Part shown: in pieces, positions 10,976-22,768 of the stretch
How positions within the stretch are numbered: the stretch's first letter is position 1
How the letters are laid out: each line of letters begins with the position of its first letter
Origin: Epiperipatus broadwayi
Lineage: Eukaryota; Onychophora; Udeonychophora; Euonychophora; Peripatidae
Reading direction: 5' to 3'
DNA: 64,000 nt
NCBI GenBank assembly: GCA_028023455.1
Contig: JAQFVV010000018.1
Coordinates: 10,684,771 to 10,748,770, forward strand
Program-made: the position numbers and the translations under genes
Notes under the pieces: generated by a model
Seen by the model: only the letters and a program-made list of their open reading frames with translations
What the model was told of the DNA's origin: nothing
Database searches by the model: none

Positions 10976-11339
10976 GGTTAACTTTTGAAAGAAAAATTAT
11001 TGTTAGATCTCAAACAATAATGTGACTCAGTGAGAGATGAGAAATGAGATTCAACTTGAAGTAGTTCAGCATTCACAATATGAGGCTTATCAAAATGTTT
11101 ATTTCCCTCTGTTTTTTTCATCTATTAATTTTAAGTTAATATTACATAAAATGAGAAATTTCCACATAGCTGGAATACATTGTGCTTCATCAGCTCTATT
11201 TAAACCAGTAGGTCTCTTTAATATTTTATTTGACTCTCTCATGGTTCTTAAATCATATCTTTTCAAATTAGCAAGTATTTTTGTATTGAAAAAACATAGA
11301 AATACTTTTAATCAAAAAATTAGCACATCAGTTTTTACT

Positions 11340-11672
11340 TCCCATTTTTTAAAAATTGGTCACAAACCTGATTTTGATAATACAAAAATACTTGCTAATT
11401 TGGAAAGATATGATTTAAGAACCATGAGAGAGTCAATTAAAATATTAAAGAGGCATAGGGATGATGAAGCACTATGTATTCCAGCTATGTGGAAACCTCT
11501 CATTTTATCTAATATTAACTTAAAATTAATAGATGAAAAAAATGAGGGAAATAAACATTTTGATAAGCCTCATATTGTGAATGCTAAACTACTTCAAGTT
11601 GAATCTCATTTCTCATCTCTCACTGAGTCACGTTATTGTTTGAGATCTAATGATTTTTCTTTCAAAAATTAA
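11340..11672 (+). pseudogene. PLE GIY-YIG endonuclease, C-terminal end
   Basis: The second half of an open frame (the whole frame runs 11037-11672) reads GHKPDFDNTKILANLERYDL, then RTMRESIKILKRHRDDEA and PAMWKPLIL. In PLEs this is the segment that follows the GIY-YIG nuclease core: an H.FDW..TKIL box, an R..KE..I box and a Trp near the end. The GIY-YIG residues themselves are absent, so only the tail is kept. The first half of the frame (11037-11330) is not protein sequence. It is the inverted copy of the same DNA read antisense, so the 211-codon frame is an artefact of the palindrome. Confidence 0.7.
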
Positions 11673-11674
11673 CC

Positions 11675-11705
11675 TTGGTAATGGCGGTTGCTAGTCTGTT
11701 GAAAT
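11675..11705 (+). ncRNA. Hammerhead-like motif, PLE 1 right arm
   Basis: The mirrored partner of 10945-10975: TTGGTAA, hairpin segment, GAAAT. One core base differs from the other arm (A to G), as expected of decay. It lies a few bases after the endonuclease stop codon. Confidence 0.3.
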
Positions 11706-11845
11706 ATTGGAGTGTAATGCAAAATAATACCCAGTTTATTTCCAAAATATATATATATATATAATTCCAAGTTACATTTAGTGATCAGTTGTTCTCAGCT
11801 TTTATAATTCTCTGTTCTTTGCAGCAGACAAAATAAGATTCTTTT

Positions 11846-14640
11846 GATATATTTTGACTTCTGTTTATTTGTTCCACTAAAGCTTGAGTCATCCTCTTCT
11901 CCTCACTCCCTAGTAACCACATAATCGTTATCTTGATCTTCTCATGAGACATGCAATTATTCTGTTTTAGAATTTTATTTTCAATTTTTTCTACATTGTT
12001 ATGAGTAATATTTTCATTTCTAATTTTTAATATTCAAAATATATTGGCTAATCTCTTTAAAAGAATGTCTCCATATTCATCAATTTTAATATTTTGCTTA
12101 ACAATGCTGCTTAAAGCCATATGTGCAAGTGCTCATTATGATATGAATAAACTTAAAAAAAAATTATTAAAAAGTAAATATTCATGCAGAATGAACAATT
12201 CAAAAAGTTTTTAAGACATGCATTAATATGCATACCCATGGTCTGAAATCAAATCTAAATTAAAGCTGAAATTTTTTTAGTATTTAAAACATTTCTGACT
12301 ACTCAACACTAATTAATAAATTGGTTTCTGTTTATTCTTAAAAAAGGAGCTCCTATTTGATTCTAAATGTATGATTAGATGCATCAATAGAAAGATAAAA
12401 GTTCAATGATCTAGAAAGTGCTAATGAGTAAAGTTGTCTAAATACTATAATTGGATCACCTGATTTCTCTTTTAATTTCAAACTTCAGTGCAAGTCATGA
12501 GTAACAAAGTGTAAAGAATTTGCCAAATAGATTCTTTTAAAAAGTTTTTAAGTAAATGGGCATCCATAGGAAGTAAGGTATTTGCATTATTCTCTACTTA
12601 AAAGCCATTATTTTTCTTATATTTTGCTATTCAAAACCAATAAATTAAAAGTTTAAATCCAATCCAACTGGCCGCAAAGGGTATGCTTATTTTCTTATTA
12701 TTTTATGCTTAATTGAAGATATTCTGTAATTAATATCTCTTATATTGGGTCATTTGAGGTTTCACACTCATATAAGCAGGTTCATCATCACCATCTTTAA
12801 GATATCATGCTTCTCTGCTGTGTCTCTGGAACTGGAATAAATTAAATTCATCTGCATCACCAGAGATGTTGTTTATAATGTTAGAGATTTGGGGAATGGG
12901 CAAATAGGTTAAAATCCATGAATGTTCCTGACTTGTGTATCTCAGGCATGGCAGGATTTGAAGTATTTTTGCTCAGATTCTGAGTCTTGTTAGATGGACA
13001 TACATTTTCGACCGGTACAATACATAAGTAATTTTTTTACATTACACAAACTGTAGCAATCTTTGTTATTCGTTTGTCTTTTTTTTGGTGAAAGGATGGA
13101 AATCTCAATAAGAATGCAATGATTTTTTTTTTGATATCTCAACAATAATAACTTTCAATGGTAGAAAACTCAATAAATTATAGGTAAAATTAGAAGATAA
13201 TAGGAACCATTGCAAATATATTTTTTACAAATATTTTTGGCAAAAGTCACTCAATATGTATTATTTTTTATTTAATGGCTATCCCTTATCTTTAGTTTGC
13301 ACTTAAAAATACTATATTATAAAAATTAAAATTATTTCAATGCACTGAACTCAAGGCAACCAACCAGTTGTACAGATGTATAGGCATTTCATTAATCTCA
13401 GTTTTAAGATAATTTAAAATAACTTTGAGAGTAAAAACAATGTTATTCACAGCCAATTATTACAGAAAAGCCCATTCTATCATAGAAGTCTGATTGCACT
13501 GCACTTAGTGTTTAGTAATTATACTTAATGTTAATCTATAGTGTTGTTTCTGGCTTAGAAATAAACCAGTTATTGAAGCTGAAAAGAAAAATCAATGAAT
13601 ACTTAGTGAGTTTTTGACACAGAAGGTCACATTATTATATATATTTGCTTTTTTCTTTAAGAAAACAAAAAAAAAAGAAAAAAAGCTTTAACCTCAGACC
13701 CAGACTGATAAGATGATTGGTTATCATATTTTTTGTAATTTAATCTAACAGTATGTTTCATTTGAAACTTAAATCTTTTTTTAAGAAATCCTACAATGGC
13801 TTTATATCGAATATTGTTATTTTTAATACAAATTGTTTTTAATAGCAGGGCCATTGAATTCAAAGTGGAACCATTAGGTAAATTTTGGAACATTTCTTTA
13901 GTAATTCAAGAAAATTAATAGTTTTTTTCATTTTGTTTAGATTTGTTGATTTCTACTGTTATGTGATATTTTTATTTATGCCAGTAATAATTTAGATTGC
14001 TACTTTAGCATTATGCTATTTTAACCTTAACAATGTATGTTCCTATAATGCTTTTATAACTACTGTTATTTATATTTCAATACGTGTTTTTAAATGCTGT
14101 GCATTTAGTAATAAAAAACACATTAATATTTATGATTTTAGTTTAAAATGAAGATTTTACAATAAATTATGTTCGAGTGATTAGCAATGGAAAACTACCA
14201 CTGATGACGATTAAGTGTAACAATTTGGTCATAGTACCTAGTTGTCTAGTTATTTCCGTTTTTCTTCAGACAGAAAGTTAGCAGACATATATAATTTATT
14301 AAAATAATTATGCATACATACGCACACTCATATATATAAACATAAATATTGACAAAAGAGCCAACTTCATTTTCAATATAAAAGTGGATTTTGCTTTGAT
14401 AAAAAACCCATTAATATATGTAAAAAGAAAAATGAAGAAGAAAAAAGGAAAAAACCTCTTACAACATCCTAATAATGAAAATTGGAGAATTCTAGATTTA
14501 AATATGATTTTGATAGATTTAATATTATTAGTTATCATACTTAAGTAATTCTCATTTTCTAAACTAGATTGTTTTTAAAGCTTCTCTGTTCTTTGTTCAA
14601 TTTTTAAATCCACAAAGTGACTTTTCTTCTTAGGATTTTT
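11846..14640. other. AT-rich sequence, nothing recognised
   Basis: About 2.8 kb with poly-A/T runs. The minus-strand openings at 13657-13893 and 14308-14538 are low-complexity and show no domain. Confidence 0.5.
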
Positions 14641-14649
14641 TCTTCACTA

Positions 14650-15140
14650 TTTCGTTCTATCCTTTATGGACCAAAATATTTTTCTTAATTTCCTTGTCTT
14701 CGCATAGTGCACTTTTTTCAAAATTTTTATATTGCTAATCGTATCTTTCCAACTTCCCTTTTCATTTGTGCGTCTGTGTATGCGCGTTAAATCCCCAACT
14801 CCAAAACATTCAATTTCTTTTCCATTTCTAATTGTACATGTCTCTGCTCTACATAAAGCTGCAATCCAAATAATAATTCAACTGTTTCTTTTTTAAATTT
14901 AATTTCAATGGTTGCAGAAAAACAAGTAAATTTTATTAAATAATGTTTATTTAGTCATTTCAATTCTTGCTCTAATTTTTTTAAAATCATTGCTTTAATA
15001 ATCAATGAACCAAATCCCAATACGCTGAAAGAACCAATTTGTTCTACAACTTCCTCTCCAATACTATCTCTTAATGTTCTTTGTTTTTCTTCATTTATTT
15101 TCATTACTTTAGTTTTATATGCATTATTTGCATTCCACAT
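14650..15140 (-). pseudogene. Old RTE-like LINE fragment, C-terminal part
   Basis: The minus-strand opening 14955-15140 contains KTKVMKINEEKQ followed by IGEEVVEQIGSFSVLGF. In RTE-like LINEs this is the stretch after the catalytic loop (KTKVM..., then VEQV.SFKYLG). Further down the minus strand (about 14700-14880) the frames read like the next block (a degraded Y..E.WT, then RRTNEKGSW), where the family has W.+R.TNE. The copy is broken by stops and differs from the 6.3 kb family, so it is a second, older lineage. Traces may continue upstream to about 16080, but I cannot support that. Confidence 0.55.
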
Positions 15141-17334
15141 TTATATAAGTTTTATTAATCCTATGTAACATTTTATTACTCACACTCCACATGTATATCC
15201 ATATTATTATCAATGTACAATAAAGTCTTATTTCCAATGTTAATTCCATAATCATCAAGAAATACTCATTTAACAATTAATCAAACTATAAACAGCATTT
15301 AATAAAGCAGAGGGTAAATGATATTGTAAAAAGTCCGCTTGAAAATCTTATAATTGATATACAAACGTTTTAATAATAGTTTTATTTTTTTAAAAATCTT
15401 TTCTCTTTTTTTTTTTTTTTTATTATAATAGATATAACAAAGTCATTCAATTTATTTTATTAAAAGATCAGTGAAGCAAATATAACTTCCCTCCCCCCTT
15501 TTTATATGACCACATATACACTTGCATATGCAGCATATCAACTGTAGTTCTCACTACTTTAATTAAATCTCTTATCTTTACTACCTTTTCTAAATCTTGA
15601 CTATTATTAGCTACTTGTAAAATAAAGCTTAACTTTTTTCTAAAAATGTTCATTTCATTGTATTAAGGTATTTCTTTACTGGAATCATAGCTGTTGAAAA
15701 GAAATCTAATAGTCTTTCAGATATTATAAATTACATCGCAAAACAAAAACCTTTTGCCTCATTTTTGCTGTATCAGTTTTGATTTTAATTATTAGATTTC
15801 TTTCATTATTGCACATACTAGTCTATCAAAGAAGGTTAGAACTTTTATGATAGGAATTTTTTTATATATTCTTTCTACTCTTTCAAGAAATTTACTTTTT
15901 TTTTTTTACTAATAATTAATCATTCATCCCTATGAATTCTTTTCTAGACTGTTTATAATACTGTATATAAATAATTAATTTATCTATGTTCTATATTCTC
16001 CTTGTAAATAGTCTCTTTTAATTTCACAATCTTTCAAATCTCAATTTATTGTTAACTCCAGTAAATACTTCTGTTTTATTATATACAACATTTATATTTT
16101 CCCCTTTTTCTCTCTCTCTATCATTTTATTCATCATTTCAAGCTAAAGTTTTTTAGTTTCTTTCTTTTTTTTTTTTTTTTACATTATAATGTTTTAACTA
16201 CAGAATTTTAATCTAAATCTAACAAAATCAAGAAATAAAAAAGCCAAAAAAAAAAATTTGAAAAATACTTTAACATCAACAGATGAAACTGATTACTGAT
16301 CCCCTGACAATCAAGTCCATCCAATGGAGTTTTCTTACTTGAATGAAAACAGCCTATCAACCACAACAGGCACTCCAGCAATACAATATCAATCCAATCA
16401 AATCAATAATGATAATCTAGACATCAATCTTGGAGGTCAACTAAGGAATTCCACTTGCTATCAGAATGACTAATTATACATTTGCTTTTGCTTTGGCCAT
16501 GTTTGATCGCAATGCAGTTGTTGATTAAGGGCATTAATGTACGAGACCAAAATTCCCTAGATAGGGTGTTTATAATCAAGGACTGGATTGCCTTCTCACC
16601 TCCCCATACACTATGTCTATCCAAGACAAAAATCACCATCTGGTTTTGATGATGTCAATAAATCTTCAAGAATAATAATTGTGATTTAATTTCTACATTT
16701 TGTAAGATCATAGAGAAAATTAAGATAAGAGATCGAATAGTAACCCCTATGGGAATATTTAATGATACCTGGGCAGTTTATTAATTGCCTAATACCTAAA
16801 TATTCCACCCTTTCCCTCCCCCCTCAAAAAAAAAACCCAAGAACTCTCAATTATGAATAATCCTTGCAGCTTCAAGTTCAACCAGGTAGTGCTAGAGGTT
16901 TAAACACAAGATAAACCATACATAGCAATGCTTAATAACCATAAAAACATATTGTTTTCATATTGTATTTCTAATTGACTAATAAATTCTCATTTAAAAA
17001 AAAAACTACAGAATTTTAAAGTGTTCCTTGAATAATTTCAAAACTGAATTTACTTTATCAATCAGTGTATTACTGTTTATAAGATTTTCTTTCTTATCCT
17101 GAAAATTTGAAACTTTTTCCCAATATTCTATTTTAGTTTTAACATATAGTTCAATTCTTTTTATTCTTTTAAAAGATAAATTTTAGTTCAATTTCTATTA
17201 ATTGTAGTATGAATCAATATAGCATCAAGAAATGAGTATAGACTATTACTTTTATTCCTTAAACACTCTCAGAATAAATTTTATTTTAATTAAATATATT
17301 CATATCACATATAATACATTCACTTATATATGAA
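15141..17334. other. AT-rich sequence with one protein-like opening
   Basis: Mostly poly-T/poly-A rich. A 71-codon minus-strand opening at 16424-16639 (with DRHSVWGGEKAIQ and FWSRTLMPLINN in its translation) is less AT-biased than its surroundings and reads like protein, but I do not recognise it. It could be a fragment of a repeat. No splice sites were convincing. Confidence 0.4.
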
Positions 17335-17589
17335 TAATATTGTAATTAAATATTACTAAATACAGTAACATAAATATATATAAAGTACAACTTTAAAAAC
17401 TTATATCCATCTAGAAGTGCTTTCGAATAACATACTTTCAAAGTCTAACCTTTGCACAATTTGTAGATTTTTACATTTGCTGCCTGTTTGTTTATTGAGT
17501 CATGCTTACATTTATATATTAACATAGCTTTCTTTACTTTCCTTTTATTATTAACATCACTTTTTTACGATCATTATAGATCATGTATG

Positions 17590-17751
17590 TATGGTTTTAA
17601 TTTGGATTACAATAATGGGAAAATATTACAAATTGAACAAAACCATAACACAAGGAAAATAAAGGAAGATATGATAATATATAAATGTAAGCATAACTTA
17701 ATAAACAAACAGGCAGTAAACATAAAAATCAATGAATTGTGGGAAAATTAG
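17590..17751 (+). pseudogene. PLE GIY-YIG endonuclease, C-terminal end
   Basis: The frame reads YGFNLDYNNGKILQIEQN, then RKIKEDMIIYKCKHNLINKQ, and ends KINELWEN before the stop at 17749-17751. The order FD..N.KIL, R.IKE..I, NLIN, then a terminal Trp is the standard tail of PLE endonucleases. The catalytic GIY-YIG part is missing, since the open frame upstream is the inverted arm. It is the best-kept tail of the four in this window. Confidence 0.7.
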
Positions 17752-17767
17752 ACTTTGAATGTGTTAG

Positions 17768-17798
17768 TTGACAAAGACTATGAAGCTAGTCGAAAGCG
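17768..17798 (+). ncRNA. Hammerhead-like motif, PLE 2 right arm
   Basis: TTGACAA (17768-17774), then a perfect 5-bp hairpin GACTA/TAGTC with loop TGAAGC, then GAAAGCG (17792-17798). Compared with the hammerhead core, C3 and G8 are replaced by U and A, which can still pair. It begins 16 bp after the endonuclease stop. Confidence 0.4.
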
Positions 17799-17886
17799 CT
17801 CCTAGCTGGATAAAAGTTTTTAAAGTTGTACTTTATATATATATTTATGTTACTGTATTTATTAATATTTAATTACAAAATTATGT

Positions 17887-18310
17887 ATATAATTTTGAAG
17901 AAATGTAGATGCTGAATAAGAATATCATTATATATGACTTGTAAATCCTATTTGGGGGAATAGAATGTGATCAGTATATTCTAAATCTTAATATGGATAA
18001 CAAAAATCATGGATAGTAGACAAAATATGTAATTTACATTTTAAATATCGATATATTAATTAGAAGATTTTCATAGGCATTTAGATTTAAATATTAATAT
18101 TTTAAGAGGCTATTTTTCTATAGCTGACTTTCAGCTAAAATTCATTTATAAAAATACATAGAAGAAATTTCCCCCCTCTCTCTCTCTTTCTCTACATATA
18201 TGTATAATGTTCTGATTATTTATCAAGTGTATAGTAAGTCTATATATAATAAAAATTAAATACTGCATAAAGAATAGAAATGAGGAGATAATATCCATGT
18301 AAAGAGAAAT
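17887..18310. other. AT-rich spacer
   Basis: Nothing recognised apart from a short CT-rich run near 18173-18193. Confidence 0.5.
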
Positions 18311-18636
18311 AATATTTAACCTTTGATGTTACCAAGATATTATCAATTGCTACTAATTGATAATTTTTGAGATAAAACCAGTTTTTTTCATTAAACCTTT
18401 AATAGCTTTTTTGTTTGAGTTTTTTTGCTTCAAATCCAACTTGTCACACTTATAAATAATAGATTTCTGAGTTTAAATCTATATAGGAACTTGGGTTTGA
18501 AGTACAAAATGACCCCTTTTACTTCAACAAAAAACTCAAACAAAAGAGCTATTATAGATTTAAAAATAAAACTAGTTTGGCTTCAGAAATTGTCAATTAG
18601 TAGTAACAGATAATTTCTTGGCAGCATCAAATATTA
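18311..18636. repeat. Foldback element
   Basis: Left arm about 18311-18440 and right arm about 18505-18636 are imperfect reverse complements (AATATTTAACCTTTGATG / CATCAAATATT ends; CTACTAATTGATAATTT; TTTTGTTTGAGTTTTTT). No coding capacity and no clear TSD. Confidence 0.65.
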
Positions 18637-18899
18637 TTTTCCTTTATTATAATAACAATCCATGGAAATATTTAATTCAATATATATTATAAATGTTATA
18701 TAATAAGCATGCCAATAGCTCTTAACAACATTTTCAGAATATTCCTATCCTCAGACCAGTTTCATGCTTTTGGCATTCCTCAGTGAGGTACTAGGATATT
18801 CCAGCATTAGATTTAAAATACTAGGTCAAGCCTAGCACATAGAAAATCTGAAATTTTCAGCCATCTGTATATGTCTTCAAATCGAGCTATCTAACTTAA

Positions 18900-19221
18900 A
18901 TATATGACTTGATTTCCTTGCAATTATATATATATAGATGGATGGATGAAATAAGAAAGTGTGCAGGGGTGATGTGGAGAAGAGAAGCTAAAGATAGAAA
19001 AAGATGGATTGAACTTGGAGATACCTTCATCCTGCAGTGATTGATAATGGTTGATGATGATGATATATAAATAATAAGTTAAGTTTGATGTCTGTATACA
19101 TTCCACAATATATGTAATATTCAAATCAATATATATATCAAAATACAGTAAAATTCACATAAATTATATTATACAGTATATATTTATATATATGACTTGA
19201 TTTCCTTGCAATTATATATAT
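18900..19221 (+). mobile_element. RTE 3' end with a 34-bp TSD and extra 3' sequence
   Basis: 18937-19065 matches the last ~130 bp of the RTE at 6293-9589 (GATGGATGGATGAAATAAG, AAGAGAAGCTAAAGAT, CCTTCATCCTGCA, then (GAT)n). A perfect 34-bp direct repeat lies at 18900-18933 and 19188-19221 (core GACTTGATTTCCTTGCAATT). The RTE tail ends at about 19065, yet the second TSD starts at 19188, so about 120 bp of non-RTE sequence is inside the duplication. Confidence 0.8.
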
Positions 19222-21850
19222 TATAACAGTCAGGTTCGTATGTTCTGTTAACAAGATGTAGAGTCCAAACAGAATACAGGAAGCTTGGGCTGGTGAAGCC
19301 ATCCCAAGAGTACTAAGTCTTAACCTATTTGCCTATGCTCCCCATCTCCACTATATTAGTGATGCCCCTGATGCTACTACTAGAACAACTTCCAGTCCTG
19401 GGGATCAGGGAGAGAAAAGAAACCCTTAATAATAATAAGCATTGCCCTAGGTTCACTAACAAAGTATTAATACAGATTGAAATTTGGTCCATGACCAAAT
19501 AATATTAAGATCTTTAATAACCTTCAGAAATGAATGAATAAAAATGGAATGATGTGGTATGGTTCATACAGAAAGTCAACAACTACAATAGATATAATTT
19601 AATACAAAATTTAATAATTGTCACACTGAATATATATACATTATAGGTTTCCTTTGCTCATTATACAATTGTTCAGATAACAATATAGAGCCTAATTTTG
19701 GACAATATGTATACAAAAAGTAATACAATACTATTTCATTAATGATGAAATATTTAATTATTTGAGGTTCTATACTTTTGTGAATAAATGTAGGGTAAAC
19801 TCATAGTTCAATATATCTTATTTAAATGTCACCCAATCAGGTTAATAGAGGCAAGGGTGTACAATTTAGAGATTAAAGCATTACAACAACAGTCATAATT
19901 ACATGTAACTATAAGTAACTTACAATAGTAATAAGATTTATGAAGCTAATCAAGTGATGTATGTGGGATGAAAATCATGATAGTCTTGGAAGATTCATCA
20001 TTCATAACTATGTGAGATTGATATATGTAAGAATAGGAAGGGATTAAGAAATACTATAGAGAAATATAGAGCTTAACGAATGATCGGTGGTGCTGATGGT
20101 GAATACATATGCAAACACGTGGGGGCGATGCATTGAAACCATGAGGCTTTGTCTATGTACATTTCAGATCAGCAGATATGTCCATGAAGGGTTCATCACA
20201 AATAAACATGGTCACTGAACTGGGCCCTCACCCCATTAAAATCCGTAAATGTGTGGCCAAACAGCTATGTCCCTAGGTGTGACTTCCATGTCCACTTTGA
20301 TGTGGGACCCTTAATAATTTAGGGATGGTCTTAGCCATATATACTGATTGAGAAGCTTGACAAATTATAATAAAACCATAGACATATATCTGCACCAGCA
20401 ACACACATATAAAGTATAATAACAATAATAATTAATGATAGTTTGCTCTCAAAGTTTAGCATGGTATGGTGTGGTTATACTTAATCCATTCCTAAGTCTT
20501 AAAAGATTTCAAATAAATCTACATATTCATCAACTTAAAGATTAAGGTGGATCATATAATCCCAAGACAGTAACCACATTCGGCATTGTTATAATAATAA
20601 CTAAATGGGTTTTGCATGCATGACGAAGCAATTCTTAGAAAGCGACTGTCTAACCACACATGTTTAAAATATATCTACAGTTATAATTTTGCACACACTC
20701 GCATGTTATACTTCAACTTAAAATGAACAAATAAGTATATGAGATAGTATAAATAGTTCACTATGGGTGAATTAACTACTATATGAAACACAATAGGATT
20801 TACCGAATCCACAATAATATATACTGAAAGATAACATTTGAGCTAGTGAGTAGAAAAGAGATTTGACATGAAATATTTGCCATTTAATATGGAAATGTAG
20901 TGACACAATTATTATAAGGAGAATGGGATTCACTCACTCAGTCAGAGGTTATCCAGGCATATTATCATAACAAAAATATCATAAAGAAAATAATTTAATA
21001 AAATTTAAGAAATGTTTACCCTAGCATGAAAGCATCATTTAAAAAATAGATTAGTCAAGTTACATAGGTTGAAATTATATAAATTAGAAGCAGTTGTAGA
21101 AGTATATTACAATTTAGTTACATGGATAGAGTTTGTTACAGATTTACCATAGCTTAGGGAGATTACATAGAAATGTTTTAGAGCTCTTGGAATGGAAAGT
21201 TACCTTAGTTTATCAATTGTAGCATTATTAGTGCACTTAATGCTTTTGATCATGGTTATGAAATGTTCATGGGAATTCATATCACTGAATAGTCAGCTTT
21301 CATTTTATAACTGTATCATTATGTTGACTCCAGCAGTGACAGCCCTCTCTACAGTATTGGCAACAGCATTTCTGGTCTCACTGGTAGCAGCAGCAGGTTA
21401 TGGTCTTCTTATAGTTAGAGGCACATAGGTAGTATTGGGCTACAGGATGACCATTCTCTGGGTATGAAAATAGCACTCTGCCTACCTCTAATCCACCATT
21501 TTAGTTTCAAACTCGTAGAATCTTGTTTACAAGATCTAACTATTATATATCTCTCCCAAATTCTCGCTCTATATATATTCGGCAAGTACAAAATTAATCT
21601 CCCATATTGACTTACCTTGCAGTGAAATAATCCATTAACATATTTTCTACCATCACACCTGATGTGTTTATTATCTACTTTAGTATCTAAAAGCTGGAGC
21701 AGGGTGCTGCAAGTACGTTTACTTTTGTTACATTATTTTCAGATATCCTGACTACATTAATTCTTTTGTTACAGTTTTACAAAATAAGATTTAAAAAAAT
21801 ATAAAGCAAATGCTTAAAGATGGTTTATTTCCTTGTTGATAACATCTGTA
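19222..21850. other. Less AT-rich, more complex sequence, not recognised
   Basis: Several stretches (19237-19410, 20080-20350, 21190-21540) have higher GC and less simple repeat than the surroundings. The opening at 21192-21428 is hydrophobic but shows no family motif. I found no terminal repeats or transposase or polymerase motifs. It could be an old element body or unique sequence. Confidence 0.4.
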
Positions 21851-21865
21851 ACTTGCCAAAATGTT

Positions 21866-21969
21866 TTTTTTTTTTTTTGTTATATGTCAAAGCGTTGACC
21901 GGGAAGCGAACAGGGACCAGCTGCTTGGAAGGCAGCTAGGCTAACCGCTAGACCACCAACACTTGACAA
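21866..21969 (-). mobile_element. tRNA-Gly(UCC)-derived SINE, copy 2
   Basis: On the minus strand the head closely follows an animal tRNA-Gly with anticodon UCC. It has acceptor GTGTTGG pairing TCAACGC, A-box GGTCTAGCGGTTAGC, anticodon stem AGCTGC/GCAGCT with loop CTTCCAA, and T arm TTCGCTT. A short tail TTTGACATATAAC and an A-run follow. A 15-bp TSD (ACTTGYCAAAATGTT, one mismatch) lies at 21851-21865 and 21970-21984. The A-tail and TSD mark it as a retroposed copy rather than a native tRNA gene. Confidence 0.85.
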
Positions 21970-21984
21970 ACTTGTCAAAATGTT

Positions 21985-22768
21985 GTTATTGTTTTACTAG
22001 ATAATTACTTAAGCCACCAATGTATCCATATGGGATTGCATTAGTGAACTACTATTGTCAGCATTCTAACCCTCATTTAATTTTCTAATAAACAAAATTC
22101 GGGGCATGATCTTTTAAATATTTAAAATAAGACAACAAAATAATACCTGATATATGTTTTTATCCATATATTCATACACGACCATACATTTAAAGATAAA
22201 TTAAATTACTCAATTTATAATACCTTTAGATTATTAACTTGCCTGTCTATAATAACCATATATATATATGATTAGTGCTCACATGTGCATATATCTTGGT
22301 CAGTTACAACATGACACATACATTGAAATAGGACTAGGGTTTAAACTAGTGTATGAGGGTCGGTAAGAAATGAAGGAAGATTAAACTAAGATTTACAGAG
22401 CAAATTTTCAGAAAAATAACACATAATAAAACACAATACTAGAATTAATTCTACATTTTTCATGCTGAAAATTGTAAGCTTAATTCCAATGTTTTAATAT
22501 ATATATATGTGTGGGAGATGATAATATGAACCAACTGAACATGTGCATTAGTTGTATGAGATAGAGTGCAAGTAGAAACAATATGATCTAGTAATAAAAA
22601 TATTTGTTTGATTTAAGTTAAATCACAACAGACAAATACTGTTGTTATTACTGGCTTAAACATTATCAGTTTTAATTGAATGTTCTTAAAAATTTTGAAA
22701 TTAATATATATTGGAATCTATTAATGTTACTTATTTAGGCTTTCTATAGAAATTTATAAAAACTTCAA
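21985..22768. other. AT-rich spacer
   Basis: Nothing recognised. Confidence 0.5.

Larger units (their letters stand above)
9955..11845. mobile_element. Penelope-like element remnant 1 in nested palindromes
   Basis: An outer inverted pair lies at about 9960-10025 and 11783-11845 (ATCAGTTGTTCTCAG and CTCTGTC/CTCTGTT blocks). An inner pair has arms of about 390 bp: left about 10895-11300, right about 11350-11745. The right inner arm carries the C-terminal part of a GIY-YIG endonuclease on the + strand, and the left arm is its inverted copy. (TA)n tracts bound the inner palindrome at 10871-10893 and 11747-11763. Between the outer and inner left arms lies an unrelated repeat block (10038-10860). 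Penelope-like elements are known to leave 5'-truncated copies flanked by inverted terminal repeats, which fits. Confidence 0.75.
17338..17886 (+). mobile_element. Penelope-like element remnant 2 with inverted arms
   Basis: Outer arms match as reverse complements (ATTGTAATTAAATATTA...ACAGTAACATAAATATATA on the left, complement at 17850-17880). Inner blocks (CTGCCTGTTTGTTTATTGAG at about 17480, complement at about 17697) also match. Between them lies a + strand endonuclease tail. The left arm lacks part of the segment that carries the hairpin motif in the right arm. Confidence 0.7.

Noticed and set aside
16424-16639. 71-codon minus-strand frame with protein-like composition
   Set aside because: I could not match it to a family, and it has no start context or splice sites. 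Listed only as part of the spacer.
21192-21428. 78-codon hydrophobic opening that looks like a membrane protein
   Set aside because: No family motif, no splice or promoter context, and hydrophobicity is expected of random AT-rich frames.
21880-21962. Functional tRNA-Gly(UCC) gene
   Set aside because: The fold is good, but it is followed by a tail and poly-A and flanked by a 15-bp TSD. A retroposed copy is the better call.
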